Shown one piece after another: positions 10,305-20,841 of a stretch of DNA of 64,000 bases. Made by a program: the position numbers and the translations under genes. Origin of the DNA: Clytia hemisphaerica (lineage: Eukaryota; Cnidaria; Hydrozoa; Leptothecata; Clytiidae); NCBI GenBank assembly GCA_902728285.1, contig CACVBU010000603.1, positions 65,808-129,807 on the forward strand. Direction: 5' to 3'. Positions within the stretch are counted from its first letter, which is position 1; the number at the start of each line of letters is the position of its first letter. Under the pieces are notes generated by a model, which searched no databases, was not told the origin of the DNA, and worked only from the letters and a program-made list of their open reading frames with translations.

Positions 10305-11010
10305 ATGCCAAGGTAAACTAATTTTGACAATGTTCTTTTAAACTATCTTATTTTTCTTTTAATTGAGTTTTCTTCCCTGAATTTGGACCATTTAGTTGTA
10401 AGGAAGCAAAACTAAGGTTATATTGATTTGATATTATGATTGTTATATGTTATAGGATAATATATATTATATGTTACATGGATAATGTTTGTATAATATA
10501 TATCATAGCTAGGTCTACCATCTTGCCCTGACAGTAGAGATCATTGTTTGAACATGAGGCTAATCTAGATCTCTACTAGCCCCCAGTGCACTTCTCCTTT
10601 GAGTTGCTTGCTGGGAGATTGGACCGAGTGAGTTCTCCTCCTTGTGCCACGAGGTTTTGAGAGTCCATTCTCTCCAGCAAGGACAGTTGAAGCCTGACCA
10701 TCAACAAGACAACAATGAATCTTCATATTCATTTTAACTAGTATATTGGCATATTAATCCACATCAGCTAAGATAAAGTTTGGGATTATTTGGACAGTAT
10801 GTCTTCATTGTCAAATAAATATCTAGTCTTTTTACAACATCATGTCTTAACCTATCATTCGATCTCAACCGACCCACACTTGCGTTTTCCGCTTTCTCAC
10901 ATAGTGAACACCTCTCTTTTTTATAGAATTAAAAATTGTCATCTATCTGGTAGTCTAAATTCGCTTCAAACTTTTCCTAGTCGGGTCTTCAGAACATTCT
11001 TCTTTTTTTA
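10305..11010. other. Spacer with a possible structured segment
   Basis: AT-rich up to 10500. From 10520 a more GC-balanced stretch holds imperfect hairpins (AGTAGAGATC with GATCTCTACT; CTTGCTGGGAGA with TCTCCAGCAAG at 10607-10680). I cannot match it to a known ncRNA. No gene. Confidence 0.3.
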
Positions 11011-11240
11011 CGATGGCCCAGAAGCCTCAAAAACACGCACTTCTAGTTTTCACGCACTTCCGGTTGTTATAAAATTTGTGAACTACAACTGTCTAAGGTC
11101 AATGGCCCAGAAGGCTCAAGTGACACTGCGCACTTCGGACTTTTTGTCACGGCGGGAAATTTCCAAGCGTATCAAGAGTTACAATTTCCAAAATAACTTT
11201 GAACGACAACGCCCCTCTTCACAACACCACACAATGCACT
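11011..11240. mobile_element. Partial copy of the CGATGGCCC long-terminal MITE
   Basis: About 170 bp starting at CGATGGCCCAGAAGCCTC is closely similar to 51370-51530, including CACGCACTTCTAGTTTT, TTATAAAATTTGTGAACTA and GACACTGCGCACTTC. The other terminus seen at 52200-52322 is absent here, so this is a solo end or a truncated copy. Confidence 0.75.
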
Positions 11241-12330
11241 GAATGTACGTACATACATGCATGACCGTGGGTTGTGTGGTATGAAAAAACCACAAGACCA
11301 ACCCTCTAGCCTACTAGAGCAAACAATTGATGCTCGATCATCATATCAGAAAGCAAAGGAAGAATAGATAAATTATGACACACTTCTGTCTTAAAACCAC
11401 CACCTTTCCCACCACCCCTCCCTCAAAGTAGTACCAATACCACATAGTTTGGAAAGGGGTCTGATCCTTCTTAAATAACGAAATTACCCAATGTATAACG
11501 GAAAAGGCATTACCTATAAGATATTTTTGAACAAAATTCCAGAAAATATCAAAAACAACTTCAACTCATGTGAAAAGACACAAAATTTAAAGTAATATCT
11601 ATCTCTCAATTGTGTCATATGTAAAATTCGATTCAAAGTATTCATGTAGTCTTGTGTATTATTGCAGTTCACATGCATTGGCTCTTAATTTGTTTCTAGA
11701 ATTGTTTTGTTGCCCTCGGACACATTTGACAGTGTCACAAATTTCAAACGCAACATTAGTCGTGTCTCTGGCTGCCAACCCTTGTATGGGACCAATCTTC
11801 AGGGTGTTATTAGCCTCCGTCTCGGAAGAGGACTGGGCCCGAATTTGCAGACGTTTTCACAGTTTCACTTTCGTTTTCAGCTATATGACAGCGTTTTCAG
11901 GCAGAAAGCAGAGGAAGTCTGTGAAATTATGGCAGGGAATGATAACCTATATTTCCAGTGTTTCTCAAGATTGGAGGAAGATTATTGTTCTAGAAAGTTC
12001 ATAAAGGCCTAATAGTTTCAGATTAGTATGATTTCATCAAAAACATTTACACCAAAGCTTCCTATTGATATGTAAAGGCTACCAAAAATAGCAATGTCTT
12101 CCATCAGAACAACTTTAACATAAGGGACAAGGACAGTCAAGAAGTCTACTTTGTTGAAAATTTTCACAAAATATTTAGAGAAAATGGTACTATACTCCTA
12201 AATGATAGTTGAAAGATCAGCAGTTGAGAGGGTTGATTAAAATAGAAATCAAAGCACACAATAAAGTATACATTTGCAAATCTGACTTGCGATTGAAGAA
12301 AGTGCTCTATATCATCGGTAGAGCGATATA
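11241..12330. other. Spacer, no supported gene
   Basis: Overlapping ORFs at 11612-12012 show no recognisable motif and I do not accept them. A 15-base segment, ATTAGCCTCCGTCTC (near 11808), recurs inverted near 17750. Nothing else noted. Confidence 0.4.
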
Positions 12331-12358
12331 TCAGTCAATAATATAGACTAGTTTATTT

Positions 12359-12404
12359 TCCGATACTCGGAGTTTCGTGCCGTTTCAGACAGTCTTCAGT
12401 CAGA
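12359..12404 (-). ncRNA. Hammerhead ribozyme, left arm
   Basis: On the minus strand: stem I strand UCUGA, core CUGAAGA, a stem-loop II closed by UGUC/GGCA, core GAAA, a tiny stem III (ACU/AGU around CCG) ending GUA, then the stem I return strand UCGGA. Stem I pairs fully with one G-U. The predicted cleavage follows the A of GUA. The pair flanking stem II is a C-C mismatch where G-C is usual, which may lower activity. Confidence 0.8.
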
Positions 12405-12512
12405 TTTTAAAAAATGACAAAAACGACATTCGCAATGTCAATCTTCAATTATACAGTATGGTCTCTTCATTTGTCAAAATTGACGTCATTTCAGTCTTTG
12501 CTGTCAAACAAG

Positions 12513-13020
12513 GCGCGGGTGTGCTTGTTGACATGTCTACATTTTGATATCAGTTCAGATTTTGAGTTCATGATGTCACCGAATTTTGTGGCGATTTCAA
12601 GCTTCTCATTTAAACAAAGATTGCATTTCATCGAGGCTCGTTGGAATCCACCAGTCGTCTAACGATTTCCACGATACGGTTGGGTTCTTGTTTGACGTTT
12701 GAATTCCAATATTGTTTGGAAAGTTCTGTTTCGTTTTCATACCGCTCGTGATTAAACGACTTCTTGTGGTTGCTGAACCGTTTTTTGAATGTAGTTTCAG
12801 CGAGACCGATGTACTTCATTGGAACGGTATCGTCATTAGTATCGTCATCGATCGATATCGTGGCTTCATAAATTGTGTTTTCGGCGAGACATTCTCCATT
12901 CAGCGGGCATTGGTGTTTCACGATACAGTTGCAGGTAGGAACATCTTGGTTGTTGGTCGGCTTGAGGATACGTTTGTTGTGGCTATCGATGAGCGATTTT
13001 ATATTTTTCGTACAACTATT
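12513..13020 (-). pseudogene. GIY-YIG endonuclease domain of a Penelope-like element
   Basis: The minus-strand frame reads IKSLIDSHNKRIL, then a cysteine cluster (CNCIVKHQCPLNGECL), IYEATIS, the GIY-YIG core MKYIGLAETTFKKRFSNH, and NETELSKQYW. After RLVDSNEPR a frame change is needed to continue with CNLCLNEKLEIATKFG and SKCRHVNKH, the usual second cysteine-containing tail. The domain nicks DNA during Penelope-type retrotransposition. Both ends stop at the inverted repeats; the upstream RT is absent, so the unit cannot be autonomous. Confidence 0.85.
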
Positions 13021-13122
13021 TGACAGCAAAGACTGAAATGACGTCAATTTTGACAAATGAAGACACCAGACTGTATAATTGAAGATTGACATTGCGAATG
13101 TCGTTTTTGTAATTTTTTAAAA

Positions 13123-13168
13123 TCTTACTGAAGACTGCCTGAAACGGCACGAAACTCCGAGTATCGGA
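13123..13168 (+). ncRNA. Hammerhead ribozyme, right arm
   Basis: On the plus strand: UCUUA, CUGAAGA (13128-13134), stem-loop II with UGCC/GGCA, GAAA (13151-13154), minimal stem III ACU-CCG-AGU, cleavage expected after A13163, then UCGGA. One stem I pair (U-C) is lost relative to the left copy. It is oriented opposite to the left copy, so transcripts from either side of the element could self-cleave. Confidence 0.8.
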
Positions 13169-13195
13169 AAATAAACTAGTCTCTATTATTGACTG

Positions 13196-15111
13196 ACCAA
13201 TAAAGTATACATATATATTTGTCCAGAAAGAACTGGCATGTTGTTTGCTTTGTTTTGATGTTTAAAAATATGTACTTATCAGTCCTAAAAAAAATACAAA
13301 TTTGAATATAATGAGGGCAATGAGTCTGGTTAAATGTTACTATATTTACAAGAAAGGATTACTGAAAAAATACTACTGTAGATGAACTAAACTGAAAAAC
13401 TAAAACTTTACCATAAATTTACATTACGACAATTTAAAAATCAATCTTTAATAGCAACAAAAAAAACATGGCTCAAAGTTTTAAAAACAGAGCTAGTCAG
13501 AGCTTCAATTCAGCAGGTATAGAGCTTTCAAACAGACACTGTATTGGTTTACAAGACTAGAGAAAGATGTCAACCATCCACACGGTTTTTTCGATTCATG
13601 AAAAAAATAAAGCATTTATCAAAAAAAGGTTCTCTTTTTTTTGGTAATCAATTCCAACAAACAACAAAACAGTTTTTTGAAAACCATCCCACAGTGTAAA
13701 TATTATCAACCAACTAAACCCACATCGCCAAAATTGTAAAAATAAGTCAATCTCAATATAATTTCCCCATAATTTCACGATCGTTTAATTTCTATGAACA
13801 ATTTTTCGTAAAATGTTTTTTTCCAACATTCTGATACCAATCATGGCTGGAGGCATCATGTGTAGAGTGATGGCGTGGCATTTCATTGCTTTTAATGATC
13901 ATGATACCAAACATCAACCAAACAAAACTGACGCCAAGCCAAATCTGTCGATTAAAAATTTCCATGAAAATTATAATTGAAACTTATCTCGTAAAATGCC
14001 TTTTCAACATTCTGGAGGTGTTCATATGTAGAGCCAAGCAATACATTTAAATTCATTTGCTATCCCATTTGCCATGAGATATATGAGTCAACAAATCAAA
14101 CAAAACCAACAAATCATGTCTCTTCACTTTCATGTCACATCGTGTTTATATGGGGGTATCAGAAAGTCAATCCACAAGAAGAGCCATCTTCCTTTATTAC
14201 GCACGAGCGAGCGCAGCGAGCGAGTGCGATTCTTTTGGCAAAAGCGCGGGAAAAAAAGCTGATATGCGGGGTGATAAAATCGATTTTTACCCTTTTTCAG
14301 CCTCGTTTCCATTCAGACTTTCGTCGTCGTGTGCAACTGTCTAAAGTCCGAACATGGAGAATTGTCAGTTACACCCGACTGTCTGTTGGAAACATTACGT
14401 AATGGATTTTTTCCAAATCTCTTTTTAAATCGAGCTCCGGCGTGAAAAACAGTAGAATGTTTTTCATACGACGATGAGTACGTCATTTCTTCGAGAAACG
14501 TCGCTGGAAAATATAAGTATCCTTCTCGATCGGGAAACGTCGCTCGGTTCGGAAGCGTATTGTTGATCGGACCATACTGCCTTTTAACAGTCAAAACAAA
14601 GATGGCGGCAAAAATAAACAACTGGTTGCTACCGCTCTTTCGCTATTTTTCTTTGGTTTTTATGCTTTAATGAGTTGAATTGGACCATGATTTTTGTATG
14701 ATTGTTACAAGAAATGGTTGATGATGAAGTTTTCCTATTATTCCTTCCTGAATTTGATGTTTCGTTTGGTTTGGCATGAGAGATTGATGCAATCTCTTCT
14801 TGAAAAACAGGATATTTTATCCGGTTGATATTTTATCAACTTTCACAACAAACTAACTTCAATTTAGCCCGTATATTTACACAAATTCTAACAAGGCAGT
14901 TGACTGAATATTTGTGGATAAATCTGACCATGCTATATTTGAAAAATTTTGCGACATCAAAAAAGTTTGAACTCACTTTTATGATGATGGTCAGATGGTA
15001 GATGCGGCACCCAGGAAATCGTTGTGGTTGGATATGAACTGGTTAGCTTTAATGTAAAAATTTAAACTCAGAGAAAAATTTACTGATTGATGATTGATGT
15101 TTTAAAAATGC
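13196..15111. other. Spacer, no supported gene
   Basis: A diverged direct duplication of about 180 bp is visible (CGTAAAATG ... CAACATTCTG at 13807 and again at 13990). The ORFs around 14074-14621 overlap on both strands and show no motif; AGCGAGCGCAGCGAGCGAG (14206) is a short GC-rich repeat. Nothing further. Confidence 0.4.
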
Positions 15112-15655
15112 AACGTGGAAAACTTTTGGTTGTGAATTTGGACATTTTCTTGCACGTGCGTTTTAAACGTGGAAATTTTTGCTGTGAATTTGAACATTTT
15201 CTTCTACGTGCGATTTAAACTTGGAAAACTTTTGGTAATGAATTTGGACATTTTCTTCCATGTGCGTTTAAAACATGGAAAACTTTTGGTTGTGAGTTTG
15301 GACATTTTCTCGCACGTGTGTTTTTTAAAACGTGGAAACTTTTTCTGTGAATTTGGACATTTTCCTCCACGTGCATTTTAAACATGGAAAAACCTGTGGT
15401 TGTGAATTTGGACATTTTCCTCCACGTGCGCTTAAAACGTGGAAAACCTTTGGTTGTGAATTTGGATATTTTCTTCCATGTGTGTTTAAAACGTGGAAAT
15501 TTTTGCTGTGAATTTGGACATTTTCTTTCACGTGCTTTTAAAATGTGGAAATTTTTGTTGTGAACTTGGACATTTTCTTCCCTGTGCGTTTAAAATGTGG
15601 AAAATGTTTATCATTAACTTGACATTTTCTTCCACATACATTTAAAAAATGTAGA
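15112..15655. repeat. Minisatellite, about 54 bp unit, about 10 copies
   Basis: Each unit reads AACGTGGAAAACTTTTGGTT, then GTGAATTTGGACATTTTC, then TTCCACGTGCGTTTAAA. The sequence GAATTTGGACATTTTC recurs at roughly 15135, 15190, 15244, 15298, 15350, 15403, 15460 and 15513. Most units carry CACGTG, an E-box core, giving a dense array of potential bHLH sites. Overlapping minus-strand ORFs here only translate the repeat. Confidence 0.88.
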
Positions 15656-16285
15656 AAAGTTTTGCTGTCAGGCAAAAATAAAAAAAAGTAGTGTTTCCGG
15701 CGGAATGCGGGTGAAGGAAAAAAGCTTTGATGCGGCCGGCCAGAAAATTTGTTTTTATTTTTTTGATGACTTAAGTAATATATAAGATCATTGAAATAGA
15801 ACTTTAACAATACTGTAACTTTTATGTACAAACAGTATGGTAAGCCCTGAATATACTAATGTATCGACTACTAACTAACAAAGAATTCTTGATCTACAAG
15901 TGGGAATATCTAACCAAACTACTTTTATAGCTTAAATGCTCCAACTTGATTTTTTTATAATGAACTATATAGATGAACCCATAGTCTGTGGCCAGATCAG
16001 AAAATCATTATTTTTCACCCGGTTGGTTTCCAGAAACGGTACATTTTTTTATTTTCGCCTCAATTGAAAATTTTTTCAAGCAATATCCTGACATGAAGAC
16101 TTTTTTTCTTTTTGGAAATTTTGGAAATTATAATTGCCAATTATGTGACATTTTTTGCTTTTGCAGCATGCTTTTGAAAATTACAAAATGCCTTCTGCTA
16201 GGGGAATTTTTTCCTTTCAACGTCCTTTCAGATTATGAAAATGTTTCCTAGTATTATATGAGATTTTTTTTCTTCTTTTGCATTA
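15656..16285. other. Spacer, no supported gene
   Basis: AT-rich; one GC patch (GCGGCCGGCC near 15733). ORF 15988-16251 has no recognisable motif. Confidence 0.4.
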
Positions 16286-16544
16286 CACTTTTTTTTATAT
16301 AAGAACCAGTAAAATTGTTCTGAGCTTCTTTTTTTTTTTTTGCACTTTGAGCTTCTATCATGTTCTTATTAATAGGATGTAAGTCAGGTATTTTAGGAAT
16401 TATACCCAATTTTTATTACTTTGACCCCTAAATTGATTGAAATTGAGTAGTTTCAGGCTCAGCATTGTTCTTAAATTGTTCTTATTTTTTGGCGATTTTG
16501 AGCCTCGTTGTTCTTATAAAATTGTTCTTATATTAAAAAAAGTG
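16286..16544. mobile_element. MITE, CACTTTTTTTTAT termini, TA target site
   Basis: The left end CACTTTTTTTTATATAAGAA is mirrored by TTCTTATATTAAAAAAAGTG at the right, with TA on both outer sides. The interior repeats TTGTTCTTA and GAGC-type words. Related copies are at 19298-19571 and 42825-43183. Confidence 0.75.
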
Positions 16545-16644
16545 TATGTTTGAAATCATGAAATTGTTTCCCTGTTTTGAAAGTTTTTTACTTTTTGACA
16601 TGCATTTCAAAAAATATAACTTTTGGATGCTATAATTTTTTACC

Positions 16645-16722
16645 TTTTTTCAATATTTTATATATTTTACCTTTTCTCCAATATTTTATATATTAAACCT
16701 TTTTTCCAATATTTTATATATG
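16645..16722. repeat. Short tandem repeat, about 33 bp unit, 3 copies
   Basis: CCTTTTTTCAATATTTTATA followed by TATT is repeated three times with small changes. Confidence 0.65.
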
Positions 16723-18160
16723 AAAGTATATGCAAAATATTTCATCTCTTTTGAAAATATAAATTTTCCTTTGGTTTTCTTATTGTAAAATGTTCTCAAT
16801 TTTTGATGAACAAGATCAATTTTTGTAGATATACATTACCCCCTGATTTAAGAAAACGAGAAAAGAGAAAAAGTATTTTAGGTTGAAATTTTAAGATATT
16901 TGAGTTAAAAAAAACTTCAAAAAAGCAATTTGTTTTGAAAATAGAATATCAACTTTCTTTTGGTTCACCAGAGTTTGTACATGTTTAAAATGTATTGATA
17001 GAAATTTTCCTTGCTCTCGTGACGATCATGAAAATTACCAAAAAAGGTTTGTTCACCATGCAAATATCGCGAAAATAGCCCAAATCATGCCTCGAATTAT
17101 TTCCCGATCACGCATCACGCAAACGGCTTGGTACAACTTTTTAAAATTGTATCATAAAATAGCTCACTTTCTCATTCCCGGGAAAACATACCTGCCCCGT
17201 CTCCGGGATCTTTTTGCTTCTAGGCGTCTCCGGCTAAAATCGGTGTTAAATCTTATCTACTTTTGTGGCGTTTTGGTCCTTTTTCGTTGTACACTAGCAA
17301 TCGGAAAGTTTCGCTGGGAATAAGGAAGTTTAGCAATCCTACGGTATGTAGTGTAAAAAACCTTTCGCTTGCGAACACGAGATTTTCGTATCGTGCGTAA
17401 CCCCTTTTACAATTGATTATGGAGTTTTCCAAAACTATTGGTAGGTTGTTTGGAAGTAAAGAAACCCACACAGTTTGTTTTATTTTGAAGATTTAACTTG
17501 AAAACAAACTGCATCTTTCCAGCAGAAACTCATGTTTCAACCTGCTACATAACATTGGTCAGTCGGGTCTGCTACTAACATGCAATAGTTTTATTATAGC
17601 CGAGCTTGAGAATCCGCACGCAGAACTTGTAACATGTATTATGTGTATAATTATGTCAGTCGACTTGAATCATGATACATTACTCACATTTCACTGGATG
17701 CATTTTCGCTGTGAAATTATCTGAAAAATGTTTCTGACCGCATTCTGAGACGGAGGCTAATTGCTGACTATTTTCGCCACCTAAAAGCCACAAGCTCTGT
17801 AAACAAGAAATACAAGTCGATTTCACTGGTTGGATACATTGGGGATGGCTGTTGGTATCTTGGACATATGTTGGTTGCACTAACCCCTACCAGACCATCT
17901 TTCATGCATTTTTAGGATCTGGTCATTGGGCCCTTTTTGAATTATTAGAACTAATTATATTCGGCACATCTTTGAGAGAGAGGGAGTGTATGTGTTTTTA
18001 GCATATAGACTTCTCTTTTATCAGTGAAAAATAATCATTTACATATAACACTCTTAGTCATTAAACCCATATATGTTATTTGGGTCACATGGTACTAAAA
18101 TCACACAATCCTTCCAGTTAATGCAAGTACCTCCATTTTAAGCATGTTCAAAGTGCACAA
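16723..18160. other. Spacer, no supported gene
   Basis: Several short ORFs (17087-17323, 17253-17471 and 17680-17880) lack motifs and flanking splice signals I would trust. No repeat structure beyond AT-rich tracts. Confidence 0.4.
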
Positions 18161-18162
18161 TA

Positions 18163-18310
18163 GACGATATCGGATTTAGATAAATACAATGCATTCTGGT
18201 TTCTAGGGACTCTCAAAGGAATTATAATCTATTATAATTGATCTATTATAATTCCTTTGAGAGTCCCTAGAAACCAGCATGCATTGCATTTATCTTAATC
18301 CGATATCGTC
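18163..18310. mobile_element. Near-perfect palindromic MITE, 66 bp arms
   Basis: The left arm from GACGATATCGGATTTAGATA is inverted at the right, ending AATCCGATATCGTC. Arms are about 66 bp with only a few mismatches, separated by a loop of about 16 bp. TA flanks both ends (18161-18162, 18311-18312). The right TA is part of the target site of the adjacent MITE, so two insertions share one border. Such a sequence would form a strong hairpin if transcribed. Confidence 0.85.
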
Positions 18311-18313
18311 TAT

Positions 18314-18838
18314 GGCTGCGTTTAGACCAGCCTGGCATTTGTAATTGCTTGCAGTATTCTTTTGAATTCTATTGTTCCGCGCAATTGTTCGGTTTGTCAA
18401 ATGCCTAATGATGCCAGCGTGTTGGCATTTCGTTGGCTTTATGAAATGCCATTTTGAGCAAAGGAATCCCCTTTTCTGGCATTTCAAATCAAACAAAGGA
18501 ACCAAAACAAAGAGAAAAAATGACATTTTTGATTTTTTAAAGTATTTGCACGTTTTTTATTCAGTTCTTTCTATAGATTGTAAAATTTGCAAGATTTGCC
18601 ATAGCCTAGCCCTACGGCAAAAAGTTTCAGTCTTAATGACTGCAGTTTTTGAGAAATTTCATGCTTTTTATTGTTTGATCTGTCAAAGTTGAACTTGAGG
18701 GAATCACCTTTTCAGTAATGACTCTAAAAAGACGATTCCTTAAATGCCATGACAGAAAATACAATGGAAAAGCTATTACAATCGAATCCCTCATCAGCAA
18801 ATGCCAAATTACAAATGCCAGTTGGTCTAAACGCAGCC
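18314..18838. mobile_element. MITE with ~32 bp inverted ends and TAT duplication
   Basis: The left end GGCTGCGTTTAGACCAGCCT is mirrored by a right end that reads, complemented, GGCTGCGTTTAGACCAACTG; both continue into GGCATTTGTAATT. TAT flanks each side (18311-18313, 18839-18841). The interior is dense in AAATGCC/GGCATTT words in both orientations, possible transposase-binding sites. A 3 bp duplication and GGCTGC-type ends suggest a PIF/Harbinger relative, though TAT is not the usual TWA. Confidence 0.85.
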
Positions 18839-19078
18839 TATTACGACTTTCTTTTTATTACGAAAACTAAATGAGTGAGAACAAGTCAGAAAACTAAAAG
18901 TCAGCGCTCCGTGGTTGTGACGTAGTTTACGAAATTGTTAAAATCGTTTCGCGACTTGCCTCATAAATTGACATGATATTCAAATGCCCGTGGGATCATT
19001 AAATGCTACGAATTTACATGTACGACTGACTGTAAGTCATCTGTAAGTACGGGGGGGGGGTCCAAAAATAACTTTTTT

Positions 19079-19151
19079 TGTTATAAAACTCTTCAGTGAT
19101 TGCCTTTCCATTATTAAAGCTTGAATATTTGGATGGGTCACAGGCAAAAAG
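19079..19151. repeat. Dispersed repeat shared with 62888-62960
   Basis: AAACTCTTCAGTGATTGCCT, TTCCATTATTAAA and TTTGGATGGGTCACAGGCAA are shared with 62888-62960 at high identity. It probably marks one end of a larger element family whose second copy forms the palindrome at 62922-63127. Confidence 0.75.
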
Positions 19152-19176
19152 CTTTTTTTGGAAATTTTTATGTTTA

Positions 19177-19748
19177 ACCGTTATTTTTAGATTAATTTTC
19201 CATGCTGATTCCGAATTTGAAATCCGTTTTTCCATATCTTTTACCCCTGGGCGGCTACCAGAGACTCCTTTTTTCGGAAAACTGCCCACAACCGCTACAT
19301 GTTTTTTTAAGTATACAAAAATCCGAAAAACAGGCTCAGAGATGCTTAGGTCGAAAGCTTGATAAGGCTAAAAAATGCTTGAGGGGATGCTTAAATCTAA
19401 AGCATAAATTTAGGAAAATACTGAAAATCCGTAAAAAAAAGCCAAAATCAGGAAAAAAACATTTTTCAAAGGCTCAAGTAATGCTTGCCATATGCTTAAT
19501 TTTTCCCCATATCTGAGCCTAGATGTGCTTATAAGTGCTTCTAAGTGCAATGCTTATTAAAAAAAAACTTGTATAAAAAGTCAATTGTTTTAAATTTTCC
19601 ATTTTGAATAGCTTTCTAGTGATGTGATATCTTTTTTAAATCAGTTTTTCATGCTGATTCCGAATTTAAAATGTAGCCGGCCCGTAGCAAGCCAGGGGTA
19701 AGAGACATGGAAAAACGGAATCAGCATGAAAAATTAATCTAAAATGGT
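19177..19748. mobile_element. TA-flanked element with ~65 bp inverted ends
   Basis: The left end ACCGTTATTTTTAGATTAAT is mirrored at the right (ATTAATCTAAAATGGT). The similarity continues inward through CATGCTGATTCCG, TTTTTCCAT and TTACCCCTGG. TA is present at 19175-19176 and 19749-19750. The interior contains a second MITE (19298-19571). Confidence 0.75.
19298..19571. mobile_element. MITE nested in the 19177-19748 element
   Basis: CATGTTTTTTTAAG at the left and TTAAAAAAAAACTTG at the right form imperfect inverted ends, with TA at 19296-19297 and 19572-19573. The interior repeats ATGCTTA and GAGCCT words. Same style as 16286-16544. Confidence 0.65.
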
Positions 19749-19750
19749 TA

Positions 19751-20839
19751 CCCTTATCAAAACTCAGTATACTTTAAGTATATGTTATTTTGTACTGCAA
19801 GTATACTTTCAGAAGTACTAAAAGTATACTTTCAGTATATATTTTGATGTTTTAGGAAGTATACTTTAAGTACTAAATTTTTGGAACAATATTCCATATA
19901 CTTTAAGTATACTGCATGGAAATATACTTCATATATACTGCAAAAAAGTATAAATAAAGTATACTTTCATGGTCATTCAAAACACATTTTCAATGAAATT
20001 TGAAAAGTTCATGCCTATATATATATGGCTTATGAATTTCAAGAAATTTTAAAACCAAACTCCATTAATCTGATGCATTGAAAGTAACAGTAAAGTAACT
20101 GTAAGTACATTAAAAAGTAAATATTCTTAAAAGCTCTTTAGCAGATAAAGAAAATCTGTATCCACTCACACCAGGTTTAACTTAAACTACCTAGCTCATC
20201 ATGCTGTCACAGACTGGGTATATAGTGCATCATTAGTTTTGAATAATATACAGGTAATCTTTATACTTACATAAGCAAGGTCGCTGCACACCATCCATTG
20301 AACTTTACTTATCGTTAGCAAACCCTTCATCTTCAAATTTATAAATGTTTAAAAACTTTCAACGTTCAAAAAATGGTCAAAAACAAATTTCTCTCACAAC
20401 ACCACACTCATTTAATGTTCTGATGTTATGAGAGAATTTTTTCATGTGTTTCAAAGATTTTATGAGATTCACTTCTTTTTAAAAAAATCTTTCATGCATG
20501 AAAATTAACAAAGGAAAAATGATTTCAAAACAAATAAGAACTTTCCCTCTCCAAGGGCAGTATACTTAAAGTATACTTTTTGATCTAATGCACCTAATTA
20601 TTTTTCTTTTCATCTTTTTTTCAAAAACAAGTACAGTAAAGTATAAAAACAGTATACTTTTCTTATACTTTCTGATTGCAGTATAAATGCAGTACACATT
20701 TTGTTAATTTGAGTGATGCTTTGATTTTTATAAGTATACTTAGAGTATACTTTAATCTTTAAATTTGAGCAAAAGTATGAATGCAGTATACTTTCTATAT
20801 ACTGAAAGTATACTTTTTTAGTCAATATTTTGGTAAGGG
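19751..20839. mobile_element. Non-autonomous element with GTATACTT subterminal repeats
   Basis: The ends CCCTTATCAAAA and TTTTGGTAAGGG are inverted repeats flanked by TA (19749-19750, 20840-20841). Within about 230 bp of the left end and 320 bp of the right end the word AGTATACTT, which is nearly palindromic, recurs more than a dozen times; the middle is free of it. That arrangement is what multiple transposase-binding sites look like. No coding capacity. Its left TA is shared with the preceding element. Confidence 0.8.
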
Positions 20840-20841
20840 TA

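Larger units (their letters stand above)
12331..13195 (-). mobile_element. Penelope-like element remnant bounded by inverted ~175 bp repeats
   Basis: The left arm (12331-12509) and right arm (13020-13195) are near-identical inverted copies; shared blocks include TTTATTTTCCGATACTCGG, AGTTTCGTGCCGTTTCAGAC and GACGTCATTTCAGTCTTTGC. Each arm contains a hammerhead ribozyme. Between them lies a GIY-YIG endonuclease reading frame on the minus strand. The reverse transcriptase is missing. Penelope-like retroelements are known for terminal repeats carrying hammerhead ribozymes and for a C-terminal GIY-YIG domain, so the combination is diagnostic. Confidence 0.85.

Noticed and set aside
10607-10685. 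Hairpin-rich segment as an snRNA or SINE
   Set aside because: No A/B box, Sm site or known snRNA signature could be recognised.
11612-12012. Two overlapping ORFs of 101-130 codons
   Set aside because: Composition is cysteine/serine/phenylalanine-rich, with no family motif and competing frames of equal quality.
14074-14621. Cluster of ORFs on both strands around a GC-rich patch
   Set aside because: All frames are open because of local composition; no motif and no splice context.
15169-15831. Minus-strand ORFs with repeated HGRKCPNSQPKVFHV-like text
   Set aside because: They are the minisatellite read in frame; unit length drifts and breaks the frame.
11808-17765. ATTAGCCTCCGTCTC near 11808 and its inverse near 17750 as ends of one element
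   Set aside because: Only 15 bases match, the similarity does not extend and no target duplication is visible.
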